Origin: Chloroflexota bacterium
Lineage (GTDB): Bacteria > Chloroflexota > Anaerolineae > Aggregatilineales > Phototrophicaceae
DNA length: 64,000 nt
Reading direction: 5' to 3'
Assembly (NCBI GenBank): GCA_020161935.1
Contig: JAIUNI010000001.1
Coordinates: 1,054,001-1,118,000, forward strand
Numbering within the stretch: position 1 is the stretch's first letter; every line of letters begins with the position of its first letter. Position numbers and translations under genes: made by a program. The notes below the pieces were generated by a model that was given only the letters and a program-made list of their open reading frames with translations, was not told the DNA's origin and did no database searches. This document shows positions 35,594-45,093 of the stretch, one piece after another.

Positions 35594-37096
35594 TTAGCTC
35601 GACGTAGAAGGGTTTTCTGTCTCTGCTTCAGCCACCGGCGCGTCTAGGGCAGGCGCTTCACCTTTGGCGATTGCGACAACACGATCCAATGTCTCCCGTT
35701 CCATCAAGTCACTCTTGATGTTCTCACGCATTTGAGGCGTGTCTAAAATACCACGCAAGCTCTCAGCCTGTTCGCCAAACTGAACCAGCATCTTGTCGAT
35801 CTCGCCATTGATCGCTGCATCATCGACCTCGACCTGCTCGACTTGGCGAATTTCGCGCAGTACCAGCGCCCGCTTCAAGTTACGAATGGCGTTTTCACGG
35901 TAGCTCGCCTTGATGTCCTCGCGCCTCATGCTCGACATACGGATGTAATCATCCAATGTCAAACCTTGACGGCGAAGGTCTTGGTCAAGCCGTTCGAGAT
36001 AATTCTCGGTCTGGTCGTCAACCATTTCCTCTGGGAATGCAATTGTCGCACCTTCGACCATTGCATCCAACGCTTCACCTGCGAAATTATTCTTCGCCTG
36101 TTGTGCCACCGATTCTTCAAGATTTTCACGAGTCCGCATCCGCAGTTCGAGCAGCGTCAGCGGCTTCTCTTCTTTTTCGGTGACACGCGCAGCCAAGTCA
36201 TCATTCAACGGCGGCAGCGTAATGGTTTCAATTTTGCTGATCTTGACTTTAAAGTTTGCTGTCTTACCCGCATATTCCTCATACTCTTTTTCGTCTTCGG
36301 GATAAGTCAGTTGGAATTCACGTTCTTCATCCACGTTCGCGCCTAAAATAGCTTGGCGGAAACCGGGAGCCGGTTCTTCATTCTCGTCACGAAGCACCAT
36401 CACGGCTGCATGTTCATGAATGAATTCATCACCACCTAACCCGTGGTCATGCCCATGATCGTGGTCATGGTGGTCATGATCCTCGCCCTCAGCGTGTTCA
36501 TGATCGTGGTCATGTTCTTCGCCTTCGGCATGGTCGTGGTCTTGATCCTGCGCGTCTTCTTTCGACTCGCCTTCTTCGCCCACCACCTTGGCGTACAATT
36601 CCATCGTCACGCGGTTGCCCATCTCGACAGGCTTGCTGCTCTCTTCGGTCAGCGCCTGATCTTCTTGCAAGCGGAACATCGCCTTGTTGACCTGATCGTC
36701 ATCGACCACAGGAGCCGTAAACTCACGGCGGAGTGAGCGATAGTCGCCAAGATCAACGGTCGGCTGCAACGGAACAAGGAAGGTGAAGGTCGGTTCAGGT
36801 TCAGCCTTGAAGTCTTCGAGCTGCCCCGGAGCATAAGGGGCAATCCCGGATTCATCCAGCGCCTGCTTATAAATGTCGTTACCCAAAATTTCGATGGCAT
36901 CTTCCAAAATGGGAGCATCACCAAAGAAACGCAGCACCACACTGTAAGGAGCCTTACCCTTACGGAAGCCGGGGATATTGTATTTTTGGCTCAGGCGTTT
37001 AGCAGACTGCTGCTTGGCTTTTTCAAGTTGGCTGGGTTCAAGCACAACTGTAAAACGAGCATTATGGTTTTCGAGACGTTCAGTTTGGATGTTCAA
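35594..37096 (-). CDS. tig: Trigger factor with a His/Asp-rich insertion
   Basis: A 500-residue trigger factor. The ribosome-binding domain has the signature GFRKGKAPYSVV (about 43-54). The FKBP-like domain starts at about 160 (GNRVTMELYAKVVGEEG) and resumes at PGFRQAI (about 244). Between them an acidic, His-rich loop (187-218) has 13 His in 32 residues, with two more at 227 and 229. The C-terminal chaperone domain follows and an Ala/Glu tail ends it. Normal length is about 430-450 residues, so the insert accounts for much of the excess. The start is TTG at 37096 with AAGGA 7 nt upstream. First gene of the tig-clpP-clpX operon. Confidence 0.96.
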   Translation of the reverse strand: MNIQTERLENHNARFTVVLEPSQLEKAKQQSAKRLSQKYNIPGFRKGKAPYSVVLRFFGDAPILEDAIEILGNDIYKQALDESGIAPYAPGQLEDFKAEPEPTFTFLVPLQPTVDLGDYRSLRREFTAPVVDDDQVNKAMFRLQEDQALTEESSKPVEMGNRVTMELYAKVVGEEGESKEDAQDQDHDHAEGEEHDHDHEHAEGEDHDHHDHDHGHDHGLGGDEFIHEHAAVMVLRDENEEPAPGFRQAILGANVDEEREFQLTYPEDEKEYEEYAGKTANFKVKISKIETITLPPLNDDLAARVTEKEEKPLTLLELRMRTRENLEESVAQQAKNNFAGEALDAMVEGATIAFPEEMVDDQTENYLERLDQDLRRQGLTLDDYIRMSSMRREDIKASYRENAIRNLKRALVLREIRQVEQVEVDDAAINGEIDKMLVQFGEQAESLRGILDTPQMRENIKSDLMERETLDRVVAIAKGEAPALDAPVAEAETENPSTSS

Positions 37097-37200
37097 GACC
37101 GTATCCTTGCAGAGGTTAAGTAGAACAGATTATAGCACCGCGAAAATGGGTTTTCTCTAAATTTTTTATTAGATCTTTCGAGCAGTGCGCTTCGATGAGG

Positions 37201-37282
37201 TGGGGATGGCGGGACTCGAACCCGCAAGGTGTAAACCACATGATCCTAAGTCATGCGCGTATGCCAATTCCGCCACATCCCC
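37201..37282 (-). tRNA. tRNA-Leu (anticodon UAG)
   Basis: An 82-nt tRNA with long variable arm. The acceptor stem is GGGGATG/CATCCCC, the anticodon stem-loop CATGA-CTTAGGA-TCATG (anticodon TAG), and the T arm GCGGG-TTCGAGT-CCCGC. The discriminator is A. The CCA end is not fully encoded (CCT follows). Confidence 0.95.
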
Positions 37283-37328
37283 GCGAAATTTGATTATATG
37301 CGAGCTAGATTTAGCTCACAAGGGGTAA

Positions 37329-37904
37329 TCATTCCAGATCAATCCGCGATACTTGCGAGACATCCATTTCTTCGGCTTTGCCCAAAATGCTGGTAATCAA
37401 AAGTTGGGCGAACCGGAAGAGGCTTTGCATTTCCTCCATCCGCACAATATAAAGTTGGGCAAGTTCTTTGTCAGCTTCTGACATACTGTCCATCGACTTG
37501 GCAAGGCGTTTAGCATTCTCACCAATGACGTTTAAAGCACGATCAACATCCCGCATCTCGCGACCAGCCAGCACGTTTGAGATAATTTGCCAGAAATCGG
37601 TTTCAGCTTCGTAAAACTTGCGACGATCTCCCCTCCCCTTCACCCACACCTGCCGCACCATGCCGAGATGTTCGAGGGTTCGCAGGTTCATACTCACGCT
37701 GGCTTTTGAAATATCCAGCAGTTCAACAAGATCATCAAGACTTAAGGGCGATGCGCTCAACATCAGTGCACCGTATAACTGCCCCATAACCTTGCTAAAT
37801 CCAAAGTAAGATGCGAGCTGACCCAGCCCATCCAGCATACTATCTTGGACGACTGTTAGGTTCGAGTCGTGGTTTTGGCTCCCATTTTTATCCAGCGAGG
37901 GCAT
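37329..37904 (-). CDS. GbsR/MarR-family transcriptional regulator
   Basis: A 191-residue winged-helix regulator of the GbsR type. The HTH region is LSLDDLVELLDISKASVSMN with the wing at VWVKGRGDRRKFYEAE; the C-terminal half is helical and probably dimerises. It lies 132 bp downstream of the MacAB-like efflux operon on the same strand and may control it. A tRNA-Leu gene follows it. Ligand unknown. Confidence 0.88.
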   Translation of the reverse strand: MPSLDKNGSQNHDSNLTVVQDSMLDGLGQLASYFGFSKVMGQLYGALMLSASPLSLDDLVELLDISKASVSMNLRTLEHLGMVRQVWVKGRGDRRKFYEAETDFWQIISNVLAGREMRDVDRALNVIGENAKRLAKSMDSMSEADKELAQLYIVRMEEMQSLFRFAQLLITSILGKAEEMDVSQVSRIDLE

Positions 37905-38036
37905 GGTGATACCTCAAACGTTTCTCTTGAGTAATATTGTCAGCTTATGTGAATACTAGAACTATCGTATCATTGTTAAACAGTAGTGACAACTGTTCGA
38001 GGCATTTAATGATTAGGTTGCCGATCTTGAAAAACG

Positions 38037-39257
38037 TCACTCATAGCGGAGCGCGTCAATCGGGTTGAGTGAAGCAGCCCGGTTCGCGGGATAAATACCG
38101 AAAAACACCCCGATACCCAGCGAAATCATCGTCGCCAAGAAAACACTTGAAAGCTGAACACCGGTTTGGAGTTCCGGTAGTTGAAGTGAAACTAGAAATG
38201 TCCCACCAACAGCGATCATGACACCGATCCCCCCACCCACCAGCGCCATCACCGTTGCCTCGACCAAAAACTGGAACAAAATGTCGCCTTTCTGTGCGCC
38301 AACCGCTTTCCGCAAGCCGATTTCACGGGTGCGCTCGGTCACGGTGACGAGCATAATATTCATAATGCCGATGCCGCCCACTAACAACGAGATACCGGCA
38401 ATCACCGCGAGAAACACAGTCAGTAACCCCGTGATATTCCCTAATACACTCAGCAAATCCGTCTGCGTCAGAATTTGGAAATCATCCTCATCACGGAAGT
38501 TAATCCGGTGTTCCTGCCGCAGCACCAAACGCATCTGTTCGGCCAAAGCATTCACACTTTCTTCACTGCGGGCTTGCACAATGATATTCGTAATTGGTCT
38601 TGCCCCGCTGAGTTCGCGCTCACCTGTTAAACGGGACTGCACGGTCGTTAACGGCGCAACGATTAAATCGTCATCGCTTGCCCCAAATCCCGCGCCACCA
38701 ACAACATTCAATACGCCGATAACCCGAAAGTTAATGCCATCTACACGGATGCTCTTTCCGACCGGATCAACACCTGAGGGAAAAAGTCGCGTCACCGTCT
38801 CCTGCCCCAAAACGGCAACCCGCGCTTGCGCTTCCATCTCCTCCACATCGAAGAAGCGCCCGCTAACCACACTCCGGCTTCGAATTGCGATATAGTCCGC
38901 CGTGACACCTAGAATACGAACCGATATTTGCCGTCCCTCGTAAGTGGTATTTCGGGTCACGGAACGCTGGGGCATAATCATCAGCGCGTCCGGCACACTG
39001 AACGGGTCAGATAGCGCGTCCACATCATCTTGGGTCAACCGGCGCGTCACCCCTTCTTCATTCTGGCGCGGCATCACCATAATCAAATTGGTGCCGACAC
39101 CCAAAAATTGTTGGCGCACAAACCCATCGACCGCCTGCCCTAAAGACACCAGCACAATAACCGAAGCAACGCCAATCGTGATGCCGAGCATGGTCAAAGC
39201 GGAGCGCAGCTTATTGCTCCCTAACCCGATGAACGCCATTCGCATATTTTCAATCAT
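38037..39257 (-). CDS. MacB-like ABC transporter permease (second)
   Basis: A 406-residue permease with the MacB/FtsX layout: one N-terminal helix (MLGITIGVASVIVLVSLG), a large periplasmic MacB_PCD domain (about 45-250) and three C-terminal helices (LTVFLAVIAGISLLVGGIGI, LVGGGIGVMIAVGGTFLV, LATMISLGIGVFFGIYPA). The conserved TERTREIGLRKAVGA segment is present. MacB-type proteins use mechanotransmission to export peptides, lipids or antibiotics without moving substrate through the membrane themselves. It pairs with the upstream permease, 21 bp away. Confidence 0.92.
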   Translation of the reverse strand: MIENMRMAFIGLGSNKLRSALTMLGITIGVASVIVLVSLGQAVDGFVRQQFLGVGTNLIMVMPRQNEEGVTRRLTQDDVDALSDPFSVPDALMIMPQRSVTRNTTYEGRQISVRILGVTADYIAIRSRSVVSGRFFDVEEMEAQARVAVLGQETVTRLFPSGVDPVGKSIRVDGINFRVIGVLNVVGGAGFGASDDDLIVAPLTTVQSRLTGERELSGARPITNIIVQARSEESVNALAEQMRLVLRQEHRINFRDEDDFQILTQTDLLSVLGNITGLLTVFLAVIAGISLLVGGIGIMNIMLVTVTERTREIGLRKAVGAQKGDILFQFLVEATVMALVGGGIGVMIAVGGTFLVSLQLPELQTGVQLSSVFLATMISLGIGVFFGIYPANRAASLNPIDALRYE

Positions 39258-39278
39258 GGTTACGCCTCTTAAACCGGC

Positions 39279-40517
39279 TTACTCAAATCGCAGCGCATCA
39301 ATCGGCTTCATCCATGCAGCGCGGTAAGCTGGATACAAACCGAACACAATACCTACGATACTGCTCACGGCAGTTGCCAGCGCAATCGAGTCTAGGCTGA
39401 CTCCAACCTTTAAATCGGGGATAAAAATACTCACCAGCACCGTTGCAACCCACCCCAGCCCGACACCCATCATTCCACCGATAATCGACAAGATCAGGCT
39501 CTCGATCAAGAACTGAAAAAGAATATCGATTCGTTGTGCGCCAACCGCTTTCCGCAAGCCGATTTCCCGGGTACGCTCGGTCACAGACACCAGCATAATA
39601 TTCATAATACCAATGCCGCCCACCAACAACGAAATGCTCGCGATTAGCCCCAGAAATGCGGTCAAAATGCCCGTGATTTGCCCCAGCGACGTTAACAGGT
39701 CTTTCTGGTTAATAATCTGGAAATCCTGTTCCCCTTGGAACTGGACATTATGTGATGTAATCAGGTAATCCTCGATCTCGCGTGTGGCCTGATCCATTAA
39801 CTTCTCTGAAAAGGCTTGCACATAAAACACATCGACTTGGTAACCACCATCTTTGGTGCGAGCTTCATCGAGCCGCGTCTGCGCGGTGCTAATTGGAATG
39901 AACAGCACCGTGTTTTGATCCCCCAACAAACCGGCGCTCTTTTCCTCCATCACGCCGATAATCGTAAATACACGGTCGTTGATGCGAATGGTGCGCCCAA
40001 CGGGGTTCTCGTTCTTATCCCCGTATAACCGTTCAACGATTGTCGTGCCTAAAACCGCCACACGCGCCGCATTATCGACATCGCTCTGGCTAATGAATAC
40101 GCCCCCACTGCGCGTCTGCCAATTCCGCACCTCGACAAAATTAGGCGTAACACCCCCAACCGCCACAGTGGTACGCTTTGCCTCGGCGATAACGGTCGCC
40201 GCGATTTGATGCTCCATCGCCACCTGTTGAATACTGGGCGCAGTTGAAGAACTGTTGAGCGCATTCCCTTCTATCGTGGTCAACGGCATGATGGTCGTGC
40301 GCGTACTTGATGCGGGGACAGCAGAAAAGACAAAGAGGATATTCGAACCTAAATCTTGGAACTGTGCGGAAATATAATTTTCAACACCCCGACCGAGGCT
40401 AACCAACGAGATGACAGCACCCACACCTATGATAATCCCCAACGTGGTCAACATAGCACGCAGACGATTAATCAGCAGTGAGCCAATTGCTACTCGAAAA
40501 ATTTCAACGATATTCAT
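39279..40517 (-). CDS. MacB-like ABC transporter permease (first)
   Basis: A 412-residue paralogue of the downstream permease with the same fold: N-terminal helix (LTTLGIIIGVGAVISLVSLG), periplasmic domain and three C-terminal helices with SISLLVGGIGIMNIMLVSVT and TERTREIGLRKAVGA. Two different permeases beside one ATPase suggest a heterodimeric complex. It follows the ATPase gene by 41 bp. Confidence 0.92.
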   Translation of the reverse strand: MNIVEIFRVAIGSLLINRLRAMLTTLGIIIGVGAVISLVSLGRGVENYISAQFQDLGSNILFVFSAVPASSTRTTIMPLTTIEGNALNSSSTAPSIQQVAMEHQIAATVIAEAKRTTVAVGGVTPNFVEVRNWQTRSGGVFISQSDVDNAARVAVLGTTIVERLYGDKNENPVGRTIRINDRVFTIIGVMEEKSAGLLGDQNTVLFIPISTAQTRLDEARTKDGGYQVDVFYVQAFSEKLMDQATREIEDYLITSHNVQFQGEQDFQIINQKDLLTSLGQITGILTAFLGLIASISLLVGGIGIMNIMLVSVTERTREIGLRKAVGAQRIDILFQFLIESLILSIIGGMMGVGLGWVATVLVSIFIPDLKVGVSLDSIALATAVSSIVGIVFGLYPAYRAAWMKPIDALRFE

Positions 40518-40558
40518 GTTTGTACTTCAGTGGCTCACCTATTGAACTGCACCAAGCG

Positions 40559-41404
40559 TTAGGTATACTCGTCTTCCTTACCACCGTAATAGGTATCGCG
40601 GAATAACCCTTCCATTTCCGCCGCCTCGGAAGGTCGTTCCGCCTCACCCGCAACCAACGGATCAGCGATTTCCCGATCCGCGATGATCTTACCGTCACGC
40701 AGCATAATGACACGCTGCGTATGCCGCGCAATCCACGGATCATGCGTCACGAAAACGGTGGTGATCCCTTGCTCACGGTTCAGTCGTTGGAAGATCTGCA
40801 TAACCTCCGTGCCACTGCGCGAGTCGAGGTTACCAGTAGGTTCATCCGCTAAAATCATGGCGGGTTCGGTCACGAGTGCGCGGGCAATCGCCACACGCTG
40901 CTGTTGACCACCCGAAAGTTCACTCGGCAGGTGGTCAAGCCGCTGCCCCAACCCAACCGACTCCAGCGCATTCTTTGCCCGCTTACCGCGTCCTGATGCC
41001 CCTGCATAAATCAATGGCAGTTCGACTTGCCGCAGTGCTGAGGTGCGCTTCAGCAAGTTGAAGCTCTGAAAGACGAAGCCAATCTTCTTATTCCGCACAC
41101 GCGCCAGCGCCTGTTCACTGAGCTTACTCACATCCTCGCCATCGAGAAAAAACTGCCCTGAACTTGGCTGATCGAGGCAGCCCAAGATGTTCATCAGGGT
41201 ACTTTTACCACTGCCGCTCGGCCCCATGATCGAGAGAAATTCGCCCTCAAAAATTTTAAGTGAAACACCTCTCAGCGCATGGACTTCAATTTCCCCCATC
41301 CGGTACATCTTCGTGATGTCCTGAATGTCGATGACAGCCTTACGCTGGGGTTCGCCCGCGTCTTCAACAACCGCATCATTCTTGCGTTTCAAAAAGCCGA
41401 ACAT
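40559..41404 (-). CDS. MacB/LolD-type ABC transporter ATP-binding protein
   Basis: A 281-residue ATPase. Walker A GPSGSGKSTLMNIL, signature LSGGQQQRVAIARALV, Walker B MILADEPTGNLD and H-loop VFVTHDP are intact. This sequence type (PTGNLDSRSG) is characteristic of the MacB/LolD/FtsE group. An N-terminal extension of about 20 residues (LKRKNDAVVEDAGEPQRKAV) and a C-terminal tail of 30 residues (acidic, Glu-rich) flank the core. It drives both permeases of the operon. Confidence 0.94.
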   Translation of the reverse strand: MFGFLKRKNDAVVEDAGEPQRKAVIDIQDITKMYRMGEIEVHALRGVSLKIFEGEFLSIMGPSGSGKSTLMNILGCLDQPSSGQFFLDGEDVSKLSEQALARVRNKKIGFVFQSFNLLKRTSALRQVELPLIYAGASGRGKRAKNALESVGLGQRLDHLPSELSGGQQQRVAIARALVTEPAMILADEPTGNLDSRSGTEVMQIFQRLNREQGITTVFVTHDPWIARHTQRVIMLRDGKIIADREIADPLVAGEAERPSEAAEMEGLFRDTYYGGKEDEYT

Positions 41405-41421
41405 CGGACTGCCTTACTTTA

Positions 41422-42861
41422 CTAATTGTCGATGGGGTTGAACGACTCACGCGGAACAAGCACGACCGTTTGGTCAACAGCCAATCCGCTTGTAATCTCA
41501 CTTTGGGAATCATTGCGAACGCCTAACGTCACAGGAATTTCCTTAAACTGGGTGGGGCTTTCCTGTATCGTGACATAAGCCTGCTGCGAAACACTGTCGA
41601 TCCGTATGAAACGGTTCGGGATTGCGATCACATCGCTCAGTTGGTTGATAACAATCGTCGCCGTTGTTGTCATCCCAACTCGAATAGGTGCGTCTGTCGG
41701 ATCAAGCGTGACGCGAACCGTATAGGTCACAAGCTGCCCCACCCGAACAGGGATTAAAGCCACCCGTGTCACCTTCGCGCTGATTTTCACATCCGGCAGC
41801 GCGTCCAACCGCAGGCTCACACTCTGTCCAACAGCCACACTCACAATGTCCGTCTCATCAACCGCGACATCCACATAATAGGACGAGGAATCAATGATGC
41901 TCATCGCTGCACTTTGCGGTGGCACTTCTCCAACGACCAGATTATTCTTGGCGATCACGCCATCAATCGGCGCAATCAAAACCGCTTTTGCAAGTGTATT
42001 TTCGGCTTGTTGAACCGCTAAAGCTGCGATTTGCAACTGCGTTTGGGCGATTTGAAGTTGCAAATCGGTTGGCCCGTTAATCAAAAGATCGAGCTGGTTC
42101 TGTGCGGCAACCAATTGGGCGTTGGCGCTTGCCAGCGCCCCAACATCAGCGGGTGTATTTTGAACGCCTGTCGCATTGATGTCTGCCAAGGCCACACCAT
42201 TTTGCGCTTGGGTAATGGCTGATGTAACGTTATCTGCCGGATTCGTCTGCGGAACACTCACGCTAAACCCAAGTGCGCCCGCTTGATCCGCCGCTTGCTG
42301 GGCAGCCGCAGCCGGGAGATCGCGCTGTAATTGGGCTTGCCACAACTGGTTGCGGGAAAGTTCCGCTTGCAAACGCGCAATCTCAATTTGTTCCGAGTCA
42401 GCGCCTAATGATGCAGAAGCCGCTTGTGCCTGTGCAGCGGTGACAGCCGCCTCAGCCACAGCAATATCCACATCTCTCGCCGGTCGGGTTAACGCATCAT
42501 ACGAGGATTGCTGCGCGGTTAAGCCTAATTGTGCGGTTGCTAGCGTGTTCTCAAGATCAGGCGCATCCAACCGTGCAAGCACATCGCCAGCCTTCACAAC
42601 TTGACCTTCTGTAACCAGAATCTCGCGTACAGGGGCGCTAAAGTCAAACGTAACCGACAGTTGTTCCGCTGGCGTAATCGCACCGGTGGCACTCACCGTA
42701 ACGGTTAAGTCTGTTTCGCCAACAACAATTTGATCTTCAACCGTGACCAAAGGACGCTCACTGCTCGGTAAGCCGCCTTGAAAACGCACATACATAATAA
42801 CGGCACTAGCCACGACAGCTAACACCAGTACAATGACCGTAATTCGCACAACTCTTTTCAT
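41422..42861 (-). CDS. HlyD/MacA-like membrane fusion protein (second adaptor)
   Basis: A 479-residue adaptor. A single N-terminal helix (VVRITVIVLVLAVVASAVIM) anchors it; a barrel-sandwich half (LVTEGQVVKAGDVLARLD), a long coiled-coil hairpin of about 170 residues rich in Ala and Gln, and the returning lipoyl half (AVLIAPIDGVIAKNNLVVGE) follow. The C-terminal part is the beta-barrel and membrane-proximal domain. It links the ABC complex to the cell exterior. It is 17 bp upstream of the ATPase gene. Confidence 0.9.
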   Translation of the reverse strand: MKRVVRITVIVLVLAVVASAVIMYVRFQGGLPSSERPLVTVEDQIVVGETDLTVTVSATGAITPAEQLSVTFDFSAPVREILVTEGQVVKAGDVLARLDAPDLENTLATAQLGLTAQQSSYDALTRPARDVDIAVAEAAVTAAQAQAASASLGADSEQIEIARLQAELSRNQLWQAQLQRDLPAAAAQQAADQAGALGFSVSVPQTNPADNVTSAITQAQNGVALADINATGVQNTPADVGALASANAQLVAAQNQLDLLINGPTDLQLQIAQTQLQIAALAVQQAENTLAKAVLIAPIDGVIAKNNLVVGEVPPQSAAMSIIDSSSYYVDVAVDETDIVSVAVGQSVSLRLDALPDVKISAKVTRVALIPVRVGQLVTYTVRVTLDPTDAPIRVGMTTTATIVINQLSDVIAIPNRFIRIDSVSQQAYVTIQESPTQFKEIPVTLGVRNDSQSEITSGLAVDQTVVLVPRESFNPIDN

Positions 42862-42869
42862 ACAGGCCG

Positions 42870-44249
42870 TTAGCCTCCCAAGATGGGCAGTGTATCACCG
42901 CCCAAATTTACTGCCAGCACATCGCCGGGGACTAGACCACTTAGGATTTCACTGGAGTCATCACCCTGTAAACCGAGCACCACTTCGACCTCTTGCAATA
43001 CACCATTCTTATCTACGATGTTCACGTACGCTTTGTCGCGCAAACGGTCGAGGCGAATATATTCATTCGGCACTTGCAGAACACCTTGGGCTTCTTGCAC
43101 GACTACAGCCGCTTCAGCCGTCATGCCAACGCGGATACGAGAGTCGTTTCCCTCAAGCTGTACTTCGACATCATAATTGATGATGCCATTATCGTTGGTT
43201 CCGATCAGTGCAATCGAATGAATAATCGCGGGCAGTTCAACACCCGGTAACGCATCCAGTTTGACCCGTGCAGCTAAACCCTCACGAAGCTGCCGAATAT
43301 CCACTTCGTCAACCTGTACGATCACATTCAACGTTGCAATATCAGTTAGTTCAACGGCTGGCAGCGCTGGAGAAGCGACTGCCCCCACTTGAATATTGAC
43401 GGCTGAAACTACCCCATCAAAGGGTGCGATCAATGACATGCGTGACAATGATTGTCCGGCTTGATCCACTTGTAACTGAGCCTGCTGCACGGCAATATCG
43501 GCTTGGTCAATCCGGGCTTGCGTGGGGCCAGCCTTAACGGCCTCTAGCTGGCGTTCTGCCTGCACAATCCGCGCGTACGCCGCGCCTAACGCCCCACTGT
43601 TGCCGCCCTTAAGCGACTCCAACTGCAAACGGGCAATTTCAGCGTTAAAGCCCGCCGCGCCGACTTGGGCATCCAAAATTTGATAGTACTGATCGACTTG
43701 CCCACCATCAGCATTCGTGCGCTCGCTTTCGGCACGGGTTTTCGCATCCAACGCCTGTTGGTAACGGAGTTCAGCCGCCTGAATATCCTCTGACGACACT
43801 GCATTTTGAATGCTAAGGTAAGCCCCTTGTGCGCTCTTTAAGTTCGCTTCCGCAGCCGCAATATCACTTGCATCAACAGGCTTGATGACATCTTGCCGTT
43901 GCAGTTCCGCTAATTGGAGGTTCAGAACAGCACGATCATAGGCAAGCTGTTCGTCATTGTTGACCAACGTCGCCAGCACATCACCTGCCGCCACCATATC
44001 ACCCGTTTGCACCAAAACATCGGCGACACGCGCGACATTGGTAAAGCTCAAAGAAGCCACAGCTTTCGCTTCAACTTTGCCAAGCCCCGTGACATATAGT
44101 GTAACGTCGCCTGTTGAAGCCGTATAAAACCGCAAATTTTGAGCAGGTTCACGCGCACTCATCAACTGAGTAGCGCTAGCACTAAACGCGCAAATTGGCA
44201 TTAGAACGACAAGGATAGCCAAGAAGATAAGCGTGCGCCTGACAGCCAT
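42870..44249 (-). CDS. HlyD/MacA-like membrane fusion protein (first adaptor)
   Basis: A 459-residue paralogue of the next gene: N-terminal hydrophobic anchor or signal (TLIFLAILVVLMPICAFSA), lipoyl half (VQTGDMVAAGDVLATLVN), coiled-coil hairpin and the returning half (MSLIAPFDGVVSAVNIQVG). I place the start at the ATG at 44249, with GAGG 10 nt upstream; an in-frame GTG two codons earlier is too close to that site. First gene of the efflux operon; it diverges from rex. Confidence 0.9.
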   Translation of the reverse strand: MAVRRTLIFLAILVVLMPICAFSASATQLMSAREPAQNLRFYTASTGDVTLYVTGLGKVEAKAVASLSFTNVARVADVLVQTGDMVAAGDVLATLVNNDEQLAYDRAVLNLQLAELQRQDVIKPVDASDIAAAEANLKSAQGAYLSIQNAVSSEDIQAAELRYQQALDAKTRAESERTNADGGQVDQYYQILDAQVGAAGFNAEIARLQLESLKGGNSGALGAAYARIVQAERQLEAVKAGPTQARIDQADIAVQQAQLQVDQAGQSLSRMSLIAPFDGVVSAVNIQVGAVASPALPAVELTDIATLNVIVQVDEVDIRQLREGLAARVKLDALPGVELPAIIHSIALIGTNDNGIINYDVEVQLEGNDSRIRVGMTAEAAVVVQEAQGVLQVPNEYIRLDRLRDKAYVNIVDKNGVLQEVEVVLGLQGDDSSEILSGLVPGDVLAVNLGGDTLPILGG

Positions 44250-44320
44250 AACCACCGAACCTCGTAAGACCTATCAATCACCAGTACGTGTCAAAGATTG
44301 ATTGTTCCATTTGACTCAAT

Positions 44321-44330
44321 TGATATATCA
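44321..44330. promoter_or_regulatory. Perfect 10-bp palindrome in the efflux-rex intergenic region
   Basis: TGATATATCA is self-complementary and lies in the 226-bp AT-rich gap between two divergent genes. It could be part of an operator for the GbsR-like regulator, or a -10-rich promoter segment. It does not match the Rex box consensus TTGTGAAnnnnTTCACAA. Confidence 0.3.
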
Positions 44331-44475
44331 TAGCACAATTCACGTTGTAATCTTATTTAATATACCGATTGGCGAGGGGAAAGCTCATCTGGCGTTAACC
44401 CCTTAAAAATGTTATTATTAAATATGCGTTATCTTTCACAATCCATTCCTAGCTTCTAAGGGAGCAGTGGCCCTT

Positions 44476-45093
44476 ATGACTGCAAATATTCCTGATATTG
44501 TCATCGGGCGGCTGCCGATTTATCTCCGCGCGTTGTCGCGTCTCGCGGTCGAAGGCCACGAAGTCACATCCTCACATGAATTAGGCCGGCGCTTGGGCAT
44601 CAGTTCTGCACAAATCCGTAAAGACTTGTCCCATTTTGGCGGCTTCGGTAAGCAGGGTACAGGCTACCAGATCAGCTACTTGGTTGAACAACTGCGACAG
44701 GTATTAAAAGTCGATCAGGAATGGGAAGTTGCTTTAATCGGCGCGGGTGATTTGGGTACTGCGCTTATGCACTACAAAGGCTTTTCAGATCGCGGGTTCC
44801 GAATTGCCTGTGTGTTTGATAATGCCCCACAAAAGATCGGCAAAAAGATTGGCGACCTTGATATTCACGCCATTGCGGATATGCAGAGCGTCATCAAAGA
44901 GCGTGGCATTAAAATTGCGATGATTGCCGTTCCTGCCGAAAAGGCTCAGGAAGTGGCGGATAAATTGATTGAAGCAGGTGTACAGGCGATATTGAACTAC
45001 GCCCCGATGACCCTCAACGTACCGGGAAACGTCAAAGTTCAGTATATTGACCCGGTAGTCAATATGCAGCGGATGACCTTCTACCTAGTTTAA
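44476..45093 (+). CDS. rex: Redox-sensing transcriptional repressor Rex
   Basis: A 205-residue Rex. The N-terminal winged helix (LAVEGHEVTSSHELGRRLG, SSAQIRKDLSHFGGFGKQG) is followed by the NAD(H)-binding Rossmann domain (VALIGAGDLGTALMHYKGF). Rex senses the NADH/NAD ratio and represses fermentation and respiration genes when NAD is high. A GTG at 44467 is in frame but too near the ribosome site GGGAG; the ATG at 44476 is preferred. No classical Rex box is seen upstream. Its stop codon overlaps that of the convergent mreB by three bases. Confidence 0.95.
   Translation: MTANIPDIVIGRLPIYLRALSRLAVEGHEVTSSHELGRRLGISSAQIRKDLSHFGGFGKQGTGYQISYLVEQLRQVLKVDQEWEVALIGAGDLGTALMHYKGFSDRGFRIACVFDNAPQKIGKKIGDLDIHAIADMQSVIKERGIKIAMIAVPAEKAQEVADKLIEAGVQAILNYAPMTLNVPGNVKVQYIDPVVNMQRMTFYLV

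Noticed and set aside
44250..44475. Rex operator upstream of rex
   Set aside because: ATTCACGTTGTAA has pieces of the box in the wrong order; no TTGTGA...TCACAA palindrome is present.
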